A stretch of DNA of 64,000 nt from Andrena cerasifolii (lineage: Eukaryota > Arthropoda > Insecta > Hymenoptera > Andrenidae). Shown here in pieces: positions 33,960 through 46,052 of the stretch. The position numbers and the translations under genes were made by a program. The notes below the pieces were generated by a model. It was not told the origin of the DNA. It did no database searches and saw nothing but the letters and a program-made list of their open reading frames with translations. The DNA lies in contig NC_135129.1 of NCBI RefSeq assembly GCF_050908995.1, positions 2,170,001-2,234,000 on the forward strand. The letters run 5' to 3'. Within the stretch, counting starts at the first letter, position 1, and every line of letters begins with the position of its first letter.

Positions 33960-34942
33960 AATAATTCCTGAGCGAGAAAGGGAATGCTCGTGTTCAGAAA
34001 GGGCTGTGTTGAGCCTGGTAGGTAAAACGTGCCCGTTCCTCTGTCCACAGCGAAGAAATCGGTGTTTATCACAGTGCTTCGTCGCGATCACGTAGATGAA
34101 ACTGTCATTCGCCGAACTCTCCCGCCGAGTGACAAAAGGTATCTCGCAAACTGCTGTACGTCCATTTCGGAATTGAACTCCGGGGGGTCGTGCGCGTTAG
34201 GAACTACTACCCGGGACAAGGGTGACAGCGGCACTCGCTCCTCCGTTATGGCCGAAATTATTGGCTCGTTTCGAGACACGTCCGCGTTGCCGCTCTAATA
34301 TCTGTTCCTGAAGCCTGGCACGAGATTCCTCCCGCTTCCAATCTCGCTTTGTCCTTACCGATCCCCATTGAAGTCATGTCCGAGGATGCGCTCGGTGGTC
34401 GCCGCTGCTGGCCTCTCCGGGAGCAAGTGGCCCGCGAACTTCGATCCCGTCGAATCTGCATTTTCCCTGGCATCGACGCTGTTTGATGCAACATTGGCTG
34501 AGGAACGCCACGGAACGCCTCCCCATTACTCGACTCGCTAGAGCGCGTAAATCAACGCTAACTTCGCCCGGGTCTCCGTGAATTTATCGAGCGCGCCCTT
34601 TCCCGTAATGATAAATTATGACGATCGAATATCGAATTCCACGAGGGGGAGCGACCGGTGTGTACACACTGCCCCTGTAATACAGGGGCAGGCTGGTGAG
34701 CCCCGAGTTTTTAGGGGATGTTACTCCCGCTGATATTGCAGCGTATATACTCGTTGTCGGAGTTTACGCGTAATGACGTTGCCGTGGGATGGGGCGATAA
34801 ACAAGGATTATCAACCTTGCCGCACTCCAGATGTCGGTTGGTATTAATGTTGATAAGCCTTCCGGGCGTGGACGTTATACGAAATTTCGATGCGAGGGTG
34901 AGCGCTGCAGTTTTTCTTTTGGTGGGGTCAGTGCATTCGATA
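33960..34942. other. Single-copy CpG-denser island
   Basis: About 1 kb of GC-rich unrepeated DNA. Overlapping frames 34029-34298 plus, 34088-34279 minus, 34258-34494 minus and 34718-35035 plus have no domain. Candidate regulatory DNA. Confidence 0.35.
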
Positions 34943-34950
34943 GTTCTTAG

Positions 34951-35346
34951 CAGTGGCGAACCTAGAGGAGGAGGGCAAGGGGCCCTGGCAAACCCTCAAG
35001 GAAAGAGGAAAAAGGAGATTCAGGGGGTGCTCTAGTGTGAATGCCAGTTTTTTGATAAAAAACCTAAGAAAATCTGAATATTACTTCATTTACAGTTTTT
35101 GTTAAATAAATTCACGAAGATGGCGTTGGAAAACGGGAGTTACACTGTATGTGTAGAGTACCTACCCCCTTAATGTATCCACGACTGAAGTAATTCAAGA
35201 ACTTTGTAATAAGAACAGAAACCTGGATTTTATTTTTTTAAATAAGCTTGTTTAATTACCTAATGGATTTTAATGCATTTGCGTTGAAAATATTTTTATC
35301 CGTTCAACTCGGCTCCCCCCAAGATTAAATCCTGAGTGCGCTACTG
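34951..35346. mobile_element. hAT-type MITE, 396 bp
   Basis: Ends CAGTGGCGAACCTAG and inverse CAGTAGCGCACTCAGG. Target duplication GTTCTTAG (34943-34950) and TTTCTTAG (35347-35354), 7 of 8. A lone CTACCCCCTTAA near 35162-35173 inside may be a TTAA-family end. Confidence 0.78.
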
Positions 35347-35354
35347 TTTCTTAG

Positions 35355-36465
35355 GGTAGCATCTAGTGATTCAGTTTGGAGACTGAAAAGTTTGGGTGCT
35401 ACTCTTGCACCCTTATTTTGCGGAATAGCCGTTGTTTGCGTGCTTCGTTTAGTAATCGTTTGAAAATACTTTGAAGCGTGCTGTGAGAACAGTTTTATGG
35501 GTAATAAGATGTGTATTACCCGGACCTCGAATACTTCCAAGGGTTATGGAGATTTAGTAATTATCAGGCAGCGTAAGAGCAAGCTTAATGGTAAATTATT
35601 CAGAGCGTGTAAAGGGGAAGCCCCGGTTGCAATGTTGCGCGGGACTTTACCCTTTGTCGCTTTTAATTTTTGCTGTGCCGCCAGCGATTCTTCGTTTTAA
35701 TCTCTTCCCCGTAGTTAGATAATCTACATTTAATAAAAATAGAAACTAATTAAAGAACGTCCATTAGCGTGGGTGTCGTCGATGCCACGTGATGTAAGAG
35801 CTGCATTGTCAAGCGGCCAAGACGATGCACCCAGGGTGATAACGGATAATGTAAAATCCTATTGTAGGTGATAAACAATTGCGTACGTTCTTGCGAGTAC
35901 CTTTGTAATGTCTGTTGGAATTGTGTTATTAACGGAGGGTGAAAGTCCGTATGTGCGACGGTATCTGATTCTTACACAATACCTCGTAATTTCTTCATAA
36001 CGGTTTAGGTACGCTATCTGCGGTTCAGTAAGTCTAAATTAGTAGATAGCATTATAAATAACCCTAATCAGAATTAACTCGCAGGTAGATGTATACGTTC
36101 ATGGTTCTTCGGAACATAGATTTTGTTGGAGAATTGCATCAGGAATTATTTCCCCCTGGCAGGAAAATAATTATCGAGTAGGTACGGACGATTTTGTACC
36201 CATTTGATGAACCTAAATTAATGGGTTCTTTAAATAATCGAAATAAGAATTAGGAACATAGATTTTGGGTGAGAATTTCACCAGAAAATATTTCTCGTTC
36301 AGAATGGAAATCTGAAACTCCAAAGCTACGTCGGAGTAACTCAAATCGAAACTCAACAAAAACACATCACTATACTTAGACGATTTTGTTACGGTTCGGT
36401 GAATTTAAATTACTTGCATTTTAAATAATCAAAATAGTATTTCAGTCGCAGATATGCAAGGTGTC
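35355..36465. other. Apparently single-copy DNA, no gene seen
   Basis: Two AACATAGATTTTG(T/G)GTGAGAATT(T/G)CA-type segments (near 36113 and 36256, again near 36807) suggest a diffuse local repeat. No coding signal. Confidence 0.3.
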
Positions 36466-36775
36466 CCGTAACCGATGACAAGCGGAGGGGTAGTGATTCT
36501 GTATAAAAAAAATAAATCGAAAATATAGAATAAAATTGTTTGATATCATGCTTCGTTTTCGAGAAAATTGACTTCGAATTTTGACCGAGGAAGCGAGCAC
36601 CAAAGTATAATTTTAGGCGTCTGTGGGACACGCTGGGGTAAGGGTAAGCTCCTACGGAAAGCCCGACTAGTTTTGAAGTCAATAAACAATAAAACTCGAA
36701 GGCATTCTTTTCGACTTATATGAATGTAGAACCACCACCCTTCCGCTTGTACCACCAATTATGTGATACGCTGTA
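36466..36775. repeat. Dispersed-repeat candidate with GGTGTCCCGTAACC start
   Basis: Begins GGTGTCCCGTAACCGATGAC. It contains GCTTCGTTTTCGAGAAAATT, and ends TATGTGATACGCTGTATAG. The ends loosely resemble the GGTGTCC...CTGTATA pattern common in insect repeats. The minus-strand frames inside (36410-36758) are not recognisable. Confidence 0.4.
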
Positions 36776-36849
36776 TAGATTCTCGACTATTTAGATTAAT
36801 TTAGAACACAGATTTTGTGTGAGAATTTCATCAGAATAGAAATCTGAAG

Positions 36850-37700
36850 TAGAGCTGTAAAAAGTTTGACTATTCGAATATTTCGAATGATTTCGAATAC
36901 GAATAATTTATTCGAATAATTCTAATATTTGAATATTACGGAGGATTCGAATAATTCGGAGCATTCAAATAATTCGAAGCATTCAAATAATTCGGAGCAT
37001 TCGAATAATTCGGAGTATACGAATAATTCGGGACATCTGTATAATTCGAAGCATTTAAATTATTCGGAGCATACGAGTCATTCGGAGTATTCGAATAATT
37101 CAAAGCATTCGAATAATTCGAAGCATTCAAATAATTCGAAGCATTCAAATAATTCGGAGCATTCGAATAATTCGGAGTATTCGAATAATTCGGGACATCT
37201 GTATAATTCGAAGCATTCAAATTATTCGGAGCATACGAGTCATTCGGAGTATTCGAATAATTCAAAGCATTCGAATAATTCGAAGCATTCAAATAATTCG
37301 AAGCATTCAAATAATTCGGAGCATTCGAATAATTCGGAGTATTCGAATAATTCGGGACATCTGTATAATTCGAAGCATCCAAATTATTCGGAGCATTCGA
37401 GTCATTCGGAGTATTCGAATAATTCAAAGCATTCGAATAATTCGAAGCATTCAAATAATTCGGAGTATTCGAATAATTCGGAGTATTCGAATAATTCAAA
37501 GCATTCGAATGATTCAAAGTGTTCGAATTTCGAATTATACCGAATACAAATCTAAACGTTTAAGAAACAAATAATTGTAAAAGCCAATATGAAATGAATT
37601 CCAGGATGAAGTGTGAAAAAATATTCCATATTCAGTTTCCTATTCGGTGCAATCTGAAATTCTATCACTCCGAATATTCGAATAGTCCTAACTCCTAATT
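36850..37700. mobile_element. hAT-related element, right end decayed
   Basis: The left end TAGAGCTGTAAAAAG matches the TAG(A/G)GCTG ends of 17196 and 28065. The interior is a TTCGAA-rich array followed by non-array sequence and a CGAATATTCGAATAGTCC segment. No matching right end or duplication of ATCTGAAG was found, so the right boundary is approximate. Confidence 0.6.
36935..37530. repeat. 18-bp array organised in 162-bp higher-order repeats
   Basis: The basic unit is CATTCGAATAATTCGGAG (18 bp) with variants. A distinctive GGGACATCTGTATAATTCG block recurs with its neighbours at 37029, 37191 and 37353, exactly 162 bp (nine units) apart. Because 18 and 162 are multiples of three, frames stay open on both strands (208 codons plus, 193 minus) with Asn/Ser-rich translations. 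Not genes. Confidence 0.95.
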
Positions 37701-37787
37701 ATTCGAATAATGTTCGCATATTCCTAATTATTCAAACTACGTCAAAATAAGGCAACCTTCACAAGAACATGCCGACCATTTCCTATC

Positions 37788-38899
37788 TACCGTAAACTGG
37801 GGGAGCATCGACAGGTTTTTGAAACATTTTGTTAAATAATTTAAAAATTAATATGTTTACATTTGCCTTAACTATCCTATCATAACATTGCATCTTTTGC
37901 GATTGTACTACAAGTGTCAAAATGCATAAAATTTTTGCCCTTTTCCTTCTTTAATACATGTTAAAAACGTTAGTGTACCGGGGTAACATTGGCACATCAT
38001 GTAGATAGCATTGACGGGTTAAGTTTTACTAATCTGAAGCCAGTAAGTTACACTAGGCGTCAAAACGGCTTCCCTTCGGCAATTTGGCAACGTTGCATGT
38101 CACTAGGGATAACCCACAAGGGAACACCGCGAACCCGGACTCACCGATTGGAACGCAACTTTGTGGGTTTTTAGAGTGATTCAAAACAAGAACAACGGTG
38201 TCTTTCATTTGGGCCCTATCGTCCTTTAAACAGGTGAAAACTAACCTCAAAGTCAAATTGGCACTTCCAGTTTTTCACGTATAACTCTCAAAGTACAGCA
38301 GACAGAAATAAATGTTTCAAACAAAAGTTTAATGGTGCAATAAGCGCTACAAACTTCCGTTAACAAAATTTTGAAAAGAGTTAAAAAAAAAATATATAAC
38401 TGACGAAAAAAACTCTTTTCAAAATTTCGTTAACGTAAGTTTGTAGCGCTTATTGCACCATTAAACTTTTGTTTGAAACATTTTCTTCTGTCTGCTGTAC
38501 GTTGAGAATTATACGTGAAAAAGTGGAAGTGCCAATTCGACTTTGAGGTTAGTTTTCACTGTCTTAAAGGGCGATAGGGCCCAACTGAAACACACCGTTA
38601 TTTTTATTTTGAGTCACTCTAAAAACCCACAAAGTTGCGTTCCAATCGGTGAGTCCGGGTTCGCGGTGTTCCCTTGTCAGCGGTTTTAGTGACATGCAAC
38701 ATTGTCAAATTTCCGAAGGGAATCCGATTCTGGCGCCTAGTGTACATTGACACTTAAATTTGTTTATTTTATTTTATATTTCACACCTTAATGGCATTAA
38801 TATCATTGCACATAAATAGCATTAACAGGTTAAGTTTTACTAATCTGACGTAAAACAATGTAATCCCGGGTTATGCCAATGTTCCCCCAGTTTACGGTA
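37788..38899. mobile_element. TA-flanked pogo-like TIR element, 1112 bp
   Basis: Ends TACCGTAAACTGGGGGAGC and inverse TACCGTAAACTGGGGGAAC, including TA at each edge. The same end motif occurs on the transposase-bearing element at 20049. Inside is a complete foldback element (38051-38742), flanked by a direct repeat of about 36 bp. Confidence 0.85.
38051..38742. mobile_element. Long foldback TIR element with TA flanks, 692 bp
   Basis: Arms of about 330 bp start CACTAGGCG(T/C)CA and are highly similar (AACCCACAA, GAACACCGCGAACCCGGACT, GCAATAAGCGCTACAAACTT). TA is on both sides (38049-38050 and 38743-38744). It is Tc1/mariner-like by its TA and CACT start. Nested in the pogo-like element. Confidence 0.9.
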
Positions 38900-38929
38900 C
38901 CCGAAATCCGCGCTGAGAGTTCCCCATAG

Positions 38930-39117
38930 GTATCTACGGTATTTAAGCGAAGCGTCTACCCTCTGGGCCTCTTCTCCTCCCCCAATGTCTTACGGTAACC
39001 GCGAAAGGTGTTAACGCGTGGCAAAGTGGTTGCAGAAGCGAATGCCGAACAGAGCCTTCCTGGTACAGCCCGGCAGTATTCTCAGCGACGTGTCGAACAA
39101 AGATCCAGAATTCTAAC
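38930..39117 (+). promoter_or_regulatory. Possible 5' region of the exon-1 candidate
   Basis: GC-richer sequence between the pogo-like element and the first coding-exon candidate. TATTTAAG at 38940-38947 is a weak TATA-like box. The exon frame stays open back to a TAA at 38944-38946 without an ATG, so an upstream acceptor is also possible. No initiator could be fixed. Confidence 0.2.
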
Positions 39118-39277
39118 ATGAATTTCAGATGGTCCGTTTATCCGCCGCGGCAATACAAGCTCCGTGAAGGACCACTCAGAAAAATGAGCGCAGCCGTTGA
39201 AAACGGCGTGGAGGCCCCGAAGCCGCGCGGCGTTTTCTCGAGGGCATTCGCTAAACGGGCGCAGCCCTTCGAGGAAG
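39118..39277 (+). CDS. Candidate 5' coding exon, protein not recognised
   Basis: An open frame from ATG 39118 ends at GAGGAAG followed by a consensus donor GTGAGT (39278-39283), leaving one base of a codon. A second in-frame ATG at 39184 (MSAAVENGVEAPKPRG) may be the true start. The tail reads VFSRAFAKRAQPFEE, basic and polar with no domain or signal peptide. The splice phase fits the exon at 61084-61196 exactly (G plus CC gives Ala), and both lie on the plus strand. Composition is GC-richer than the surroundings. Alternatives are a chance ORF with a chance donor, or an internal exon beginning further upstream. No family was recognised. Confidence 0.5.
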
Positions 39278-39283
39278 GTGAGT

Positions 39284-42240
39284 CTGGTGAGAAACAAATG
39301 GTACGGGGATCACTTGGGCTGCACATGGGGACTATCTGGTGATTGGTTGTTGGTACTTCGTAAAGCACAATAACGGTAGTGAACGGTGGCACTGGCATCG
39401 GGCGCTCGGGGCTCAGCGAGCTGGATTTATAGAGATGGCTTGTGATGGAGAGCGGCCGCGCGACAAACTGTCTCATCCCCTGCTGCTGGTAAACGCTGGG
39501 CGAAACGGCACCTTTCATAGAAATAACAGCCGCGGAAGCACGTTTCGGCCTGCTTTGTTGGAAGTTACAGGGCCGCTGCAAAGATGACTCTGGTTTAATG
39601 TATGCGTGTAATGCAGGGGTGCCTGGAAAGGGGGATGAAAGGGTGGCAGGGTCGCGTAAATAAAGAAATACAATTAGCACGGTTAACACAGGTATACGAA
39701 TTTCGTTTACTGAAGCACTTTGCAAATTTCTGCTGCAGTAATGCAAATGGCTTAGTTGTAGAGATTCAAATGGCACCGCGCGTGTTATGTGGGTTGATTC
39801 AATCCTACTGTAATTTAGGCGGGAGTTGACAATTCAATTTTCAGCTGAGTTTATTCAGTTCGTATAATGTCACGCAGGAAGGTGTTTCAGCTTGATAGTT
39901 TTAGTTGGGTGAGAAATATTGTTTGCAAAAGTTCTTGTATTTGTTCGATAGAATTTGTCGGGTGTTTCTTTTCTTTTACAAGAAGGGACCTCGCTTTATA
40001 GCCTCACTGAAACAGTTTTTGATTAAATAAGAGATACCAGAAATCAGTCGATTTTGTATATTTCTCGTTTATTACCACTGGACGTTTTCTTATTCCCCAA
40101 AATCAAATACATTTTGAAAGGCAGGAAGGTTGAAAATACAGAGGGTATGAAATGAAATGTAACAAAACTGTTCGTTGACGTTACATCAGGACTGTAAATT
40201 TAGGAAATTATTTTGGAGACCATCGCAAGCTTTGGTTCTTTACGTATCTGGTGTTCTATATATTCGTATAAGCCTCGTACTTTATTGTCAATCTCTGTAT
40301 TTCTCATAAATTATCGTTGTTAAGGATACACGGGGTGTTTCTTGCTATAGAGGAAGTATTGTAAAAATGAATTCATGATATCAGAGTTAAAAGATAAAAA
40401 AAATTATTCGTTTTTCAAGGCTCGAATAATCCAAGCTGTCTTTATTCGAAGAGCAACGAATAAATAAGTTTATTCGATATAAATAATTAATTTTATGTAA
40501 ATAATTTTTTATCTACATAATGCCCAACTCTGGTTTTGTTTCTGAGTTAAAAAATATCTTCTTAATAAGTGTTCATGCCAGATTAAAGCAATTTACTATT
40601 ATTGCATCCTAAATTCAATAGGATTACTCACACTGTCCACAAGATTAACTATAAATTCTATTCTCATGTTTTACAAAATCCCTTACAAGGATTACTGTAC
40701 AGAATACCCTTAAGCTTCGTAAACTTCTCATACACAACGGTACTTCACAACACTTGAATAAATAAACACAATATCAAGCAAACAACTTGAATTCACCGAC
40801 CGCAATTCGCTCCATTATTATCATCTATAATTAAACTAAAATACAACATACCACCTCTGATAACGTCCAAACATATCACTCAATTAATCGACTTCATTAG
40901 CTCATGGCCAATGACGTTCAGCAAATAATTATCGAAATCCCAAAATGCTATAACTCGATGACAACCATACTACATTTACGGGATAAGAGAAAAGTAATAT
41001 TTATTCGCTTTTTACTGTATTTAAAAATAGTATATACACAATAAAAAATCTAATCTTTTACTTTTTCTCGCGTTGTATAATACATTAACAACTAATAAAT
41101 AATCTGTATATATTTTTGTCATTATCTGCGCTCTCGAGCAGTACCAATATTTACTTATAATTGGAACATAACAAATAAAAGATTTTGACTTTAAGAAAAA
41201 TAGATTTTCTTCACTGTAGCGTATGATTTTTATTATATAGTAATTTGTTGAAGTTTTATAAGTCTCCAAGGTGTCCTTTTCCTGTGGAAAAAATAATTTT
41301 CGTTTCAAAACCATCATTCCCTTATTTTGTTTTACAATTATTAAAAATTACTATACAAAATAAAACTATACAAAATATAGTTTTGCAAATTTTTGCAGAT
41401 CGATCGTGTGATTAAAAAAACTAGAAAGTCTATACTTTCCGTACATTCAACCCTTGTTGCGTGGAACGACGTGGAACATATAGTAAAACACTGTTTTAAT
41501 AGCCATTTTATGTTAGGTGAGTCAACTGTGGCTCGAAATTTGTTTAAAACTCCACAGAAAACTCAGAAATTACAGGAATAAACATAATGTTATAACTGAT
41601 AATTATAGTTAAAGTACAAAACTGTCGTTTTGTTCTTTTTCCTTTATTGAATTAGTCATATTTTTATTTTATTGATATTTTTAGTGAAATTATAAACTGT
41701 GGTACGAATCAGGTTTGCTTCTAACAATTTCAACCCCATATAAACCCAATACCGCGAAAAATAATTTTGTCCAGCTAGAATGTAGTATGCTCGAACCACT
41801 GTGCATCGTCATTATCAACTTCATCTATGTTACTCGGTATGTTCCATATTACGTACACACATGTTCCGACAACAGATTAAGAATTACACTAAGAAGTAAG
41901 TAACTTCATTGGTAAACTATTGCTGAATAATCAAGAACACACATATTTAATAATAAATTATATCAAAATAATACTTTGCAACATACCTTCGCTACAATAT
42001 TCAACTGTTTCATGCACTTTTCAGAAACTTTTACACCCCACGAAAAATATAAACGTTTCTCTTTCAATAACGTATACCCGACTGATACTCAATTGTCAGT
42101 ATCATCGTCTATTGTGTCTAGGGATCTAGCATAGGTACACGATTGCCTGAAGAGTTCGTTATTTCGTTATCGAAATTTTACGAAGTTCCATATTACGTCC
42201 CGTTCCATATTACCTGCCTTTACCCTACTTATGGGACAAC
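39284..42240. other. Intronic AT-rich DNA, few features
   Basis: Positions 39284-39840 continue the GC-richer block around exon 1. 40390-40510 has scattered TTATTCGAATAA-type motifs. The end 42187-42231 reads (inverse) TAGGGTAAAGGCAGGTAATA then TGGAACGGGACG, which looks like a lone terminus of the TAGGG-type TA elements; no partner was found. The frame at 41393-41581 is not recognised. Confidence 0.35.
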
Positions 42241-42860
42241 CTAGTACATATATATATTGATTCCACGCTCGTCAAAGTCGGATGAACTCTCGCAAAGTTC
42301 GGCAAACGAGCCTGCGCACTTTTTCCTAGCCATTTCTATTGCCCCGTGAAATATCGAATGCGCCTTTAGTTTCCACGTAGGCCCGTAAAGAATACCGATT
42401 CCTCGGCATAGGCGCATAATAGCGGACCATCCCATATATCAGGCTAACCCCTTCGCGGTTCCCTGCTGGTATCATAGCGACCTCGCGCTGGAAGCGCACT
42501 TAACGTGCTCGCGTGTTTGCACGTAGACCTATATACCACCTGGAAGGGTCGGCCAGGTCTACCTGGGGCCTCTGTGTACTTTAATGCACATGCCTGGCCG
42601 TAACACGATGCGTGCGCTGGGTGTCTCCCCGACATTCGAGCAAGCGTGAAGCTATCAAGTGTAGAACGCGACACACTACCGAACTTTTTGCAGAAACCGC
42701 CCGAGAATACTTCCTGCTAACAATCGAGAGGCTTGCAGAAAGACGACCATTTGCTCGTGTGTCCGTAGAAAAATAGTAAGAGAAACTAGACCCCGTTTCT
42801 TCAGCTTCCTTCCCCAACGAAACTTCACTTTTACCTCTCACGCTCGCTTCTCTGTTAATA
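42241..42860. other. CpG-denser single-copy island
   Basis: GC-rich, unrepeated. Three minus-strand frames (64-86 codons) lie end to end without domains or clear splice sites. Confidence 0.3.
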
Positions 42861-42866
42861 TCTCAC

Positions 42867-43596
42867 TTAAGGGGGTATACCCGTTTGAACCCTCGGAAAA
42901 TGTATACATTTTGTGGATTTTTTTACAAGTCAACGGTTTGATGCAGATTTCCCGTTTTTTAACTATGTTTACATAGTATTATGAACTACTTATAAAAAAA
43001 GTTTCAGTTAAAAAACTATTGTTTTTCGGAAGTTACGGATACATGTCCGAAAGTCTCTCGATTTTAGACGGCTAAACGGTGGCCCTAAAAACTCGCGCTA
43101 CGTTCAACCAATTTACTTCAAATTTTGCATGCAGAATCATAATAAGATTCCACATCGTCCAACGAAGGCGATTTTGAAAATTTTGAAAAATAAAGAAATG
43201 GTGAGAGATCAAAGGTAAAGTTAAATTTTTCTAAGAGAAAAATCCACCTTTTTCCTTTATAAATAATAAACGGGGAATCGAAATAAAAAAAAGCTTTCGT
43301 TGGACGATGCGGAATCTTATTATGATTCTGCATGCAAAATTGGAAGTGAATTGGTTGAACGTAGCGCGAGTTTTTAGGGCCACCGTTTAGCCGTCTAAAA
43401 TCGAGAGACTTTCGGACATGTATCCGTAACTTCCGAAAAACAATAGTTTTTTAACTGAAACTTTTTTTATAAGTAGTTCATAATACTATGTAAACATAGT
43501 GAAAAAAACGGGAAATCTGCATCAAACCGTTGACTTGTAAAAAAATCCACAAAATGTATACATTTTCCGAGGGTTCAAACGGGTATACCCCCTTAA
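42867..43596. mobile_element. TTAA foldback element D, copy 1, 730 bp
   Basis: Arms of about 290 bp start TTAAGGGGGTATACCCG and end CATCGTCCAACGAAGG around a core of about 140 bp. The element at 55884-56611 is almost identical but in the opposite orientation (core and arm-specific variants flipped). TTAA lies at 42867-42870 and 43593-43596; the right one is shared with the next element. Confidence 0.95.
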
Positions 43597-44372
43597 GGGG
43601 GTACACGGGTATTAGACGACTGAAATGAACGGTTCCTTTTGGGTTGGTTGAGGGAGGATTCGTACCATTTATTGTGGATATAACGCGCATTTTAAGACCA
43701 GGAAACCTGAGAAATATTAACAATTAAAGGAATTACAAAGCGTCAAAGTGGGCGCTGCGCAATGCACGCGTTGAAACGGTGAACATCGTAAGTCGAGAAC
43801 GGATTAATATTTGTGGTTGAAATTTTAACTGAACCTACAGAACACTTTTCTCCACAATGTGGAGCTCGGTTGAAAATTTTTAATAAAAATTCACGGAGTT
43901 GTGCAAGAAATATCAACTTTGAAGGATTTTACTGAAGCAATTCTGTGATAAATGTTGTCTCAAATTTTGTTAAAGTTATGCCATCTTATTGAGCGAGTTC
44001 CACATTGTGGAGAAAAGTATTTCGTAGGTTCAGTTAGAATTTCAACAAAAAATATCGATTCGTTCTCGAGTTACGATGTTCACCGTCTTGAGAAACATAG
44101 TTTTGAGAAAAACGACGTTAAAGCCTGACGCGATGCGTTTAGCTGCATTGGCTCGCCCATAACTTTTTTCGAGTTTTTCAATGAAATCTTTTTTAAAATA
44201 CTCTGAGGTGTTATGTCTCGTGCTAGCAAGGTGGAGAAAAGAAGAGAGAGAGTCCTGTCTCGAGACATTTCTTGAGGCAAGTCTCATTTTGTAGAGGCCG
44301 CTTAACACTTGTGGCTATCATAAACAATCGAGAAAAAAATTTCAATTTTTTGACCCCCAAATACCCGTGTAG
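43593..44372. mobile_element. TTAA foldback element E, right end decayed
   Basis: Starts TTAAGGGGGTACACGGGTATT, directly on the TTAA of the preceding element. Inner arms (about 43775-43875 and 43985-44100) mirror GTTCTCGA, TCAGTTA and CTCCACAATGTGGA motifs. The right end reads AAATACCCGTGTAG, the inverse of the left TACACGGGTATT, but the terminal CCCCCTTAA is lost. Confidence 0.7.
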
Positions 44373-45089
44373 GCGTTGGAATCATCAGCACAGTGCGGCA
44401 CTTGAATGGGGATTTGAGACAAAAATAAAAGAATACATACAATGTGGTGATAACTCGCATTTTTGCATTAAAAGTTATTCTAAGTTAACTGAGTTTTGTT
44501 ACATAAATATGGTACTAATAATAAAAAATGTATTAAAATATTATAATAAAATAATACACGGCAATACTAGTATTATCAAGACACTAAAAAACATTGTATA
44601 TATATAAATAAAAAATACATCATTTTATCGATTTTATCTTCAACTAAATCGCGATTACGAATAGATTTCTCTGACAAAAAGATAAATAACATTCAGCGTA
44701 GCAGTTTGTAGCAGAAAAAAAAATATGACAATGTGATACAATAGCTTCTTGACCCAGAACAAAAAAAAATACAGGATCGTTTGAACCGTTTTTATTAAAC
44801 CTCTTTTTAAAAAAAGAAAAGATTTTTGTTAAATGGAAATTATAATTATACATACTTTTGTTCAAATGATCTATATTTAAGTTACAATAAACAGTGTCTA
44901 AAAGAACAATCACAAACAAGAACGAATAACGCACGAGAACGCTAATTTTAGCTTTTACTTTTTAGATTATAACAAACATATGTTAATTATCAATACCGCA
45001 TTAGTTTTTGGTGCATTATATTTTACATTCATATTGCTTACAGGCTAATGGTTCTATATAACTACTTAGATCAGAATTGAATACTGATT
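44373..45089. other. AT-rich intronic DNA, no gene
   Basis: Very AT-rich. Frames such as 44644-44934 minus have no domain. Confidence 0.3.
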
Positions 45090-46020
45090 ATTCCGATTTT
45101 TGTCCATTAAATGCCGCACTGTGCGCGCCACTCTCAACAACCGCGTTGTCCTTGGCTGCGGATTGATCTTAAAGAAAACAGAAGCACCCGTCGCGTCTCG
45201 AGCGCTGTTTGATCTTCGAATCCTGAATCCACTTTGCATGATTACATCCCATTCCCCGCGACCAGGGCGGCCACGCCTGGCCGTGCCGATCGAATCGGTT
45301 CGAAGATTGTATTACCTTCATCAGGGAGAATAATGCTAGCTATAATGCTATCGTGATCTTTCCATGGCTCCCTTCTTGCTTATCATAGCTCCCCCGCGCT
45401 GCTTTCAGAGGAGCCGCTGCGCGAGACAGCCTCTACTATCCGCGCGTCAACGAGGACGCCTATCCCCCGCCGCGGCGCTATCAATAACGCGCAACCGTGT
45501 TGAACGAGAATATTCCGCTGCCGTTGGCCACTGTCGCGAAACGCCGCGGGCCCTTTTGTCACCCGGTTGGGCCCGATGGCAATTCTTCTTCGTTATTAAT
45601 AACACGCGTACCCCACGAAGCCTGCGCGCCAGTGGGAGGGCCGGCACCTAATGGAATCAGGGGAACTTCGCCCTGGGAATGGATAATGGTGTTAGAAGTT
45701 GCCCGATAGTGTTTGTCGAAGGCCTGGTAAGCATCCCGCTGCTGGCAATCCGGGCTAATAATATAATTAATGCGCGGTCGCGTTGTAATAATTACGTTTG
45801 CCTCTGGGACCCTGGGATCTGCAAGTTACACCTGTACTTTGGACGGTTATTGCAATTGGGTCGGACGTCGCGTGATTGGGGTGCGTTCCGCGAGGGTCAG
45901 TGTGGGCGGATTTTAGGTATCGGTGGAATAAGGAAGTTCGGGGAGGAAGAATTTGTGACTGGAAATATTTATTGCGTCGTCCCTAAGTCCACGTGCTACG
46001 AGGCAATAGTTATAGATGCA
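45090..46020. other. CpG-denser single-copy island
   Basis: One of the most GC-rich blocks (45360-45680 especially). Five overlapping frames on both strands, none recognised. Intronic position makes an enhancer or alternative promoter plausible (inference). Confidence 0.35.
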
Positions 46021-46052
46021 TGATTGGTAAAGTAGTTGATATCCAACTTATT

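Noticed and set aside
36929..37555. Long opposite-strand open frames (208 and 193 codons), Asn/Ser-rich
   Set aside because: They translate an 18-bp tandem repeat whose period is a multiple of three. Both strands are open for that reason.
41393..41581. 62-codon frame as a transposase piece of an element ending at 42231
   Set aside because: No recognisable transposase motif and no left terminus found.
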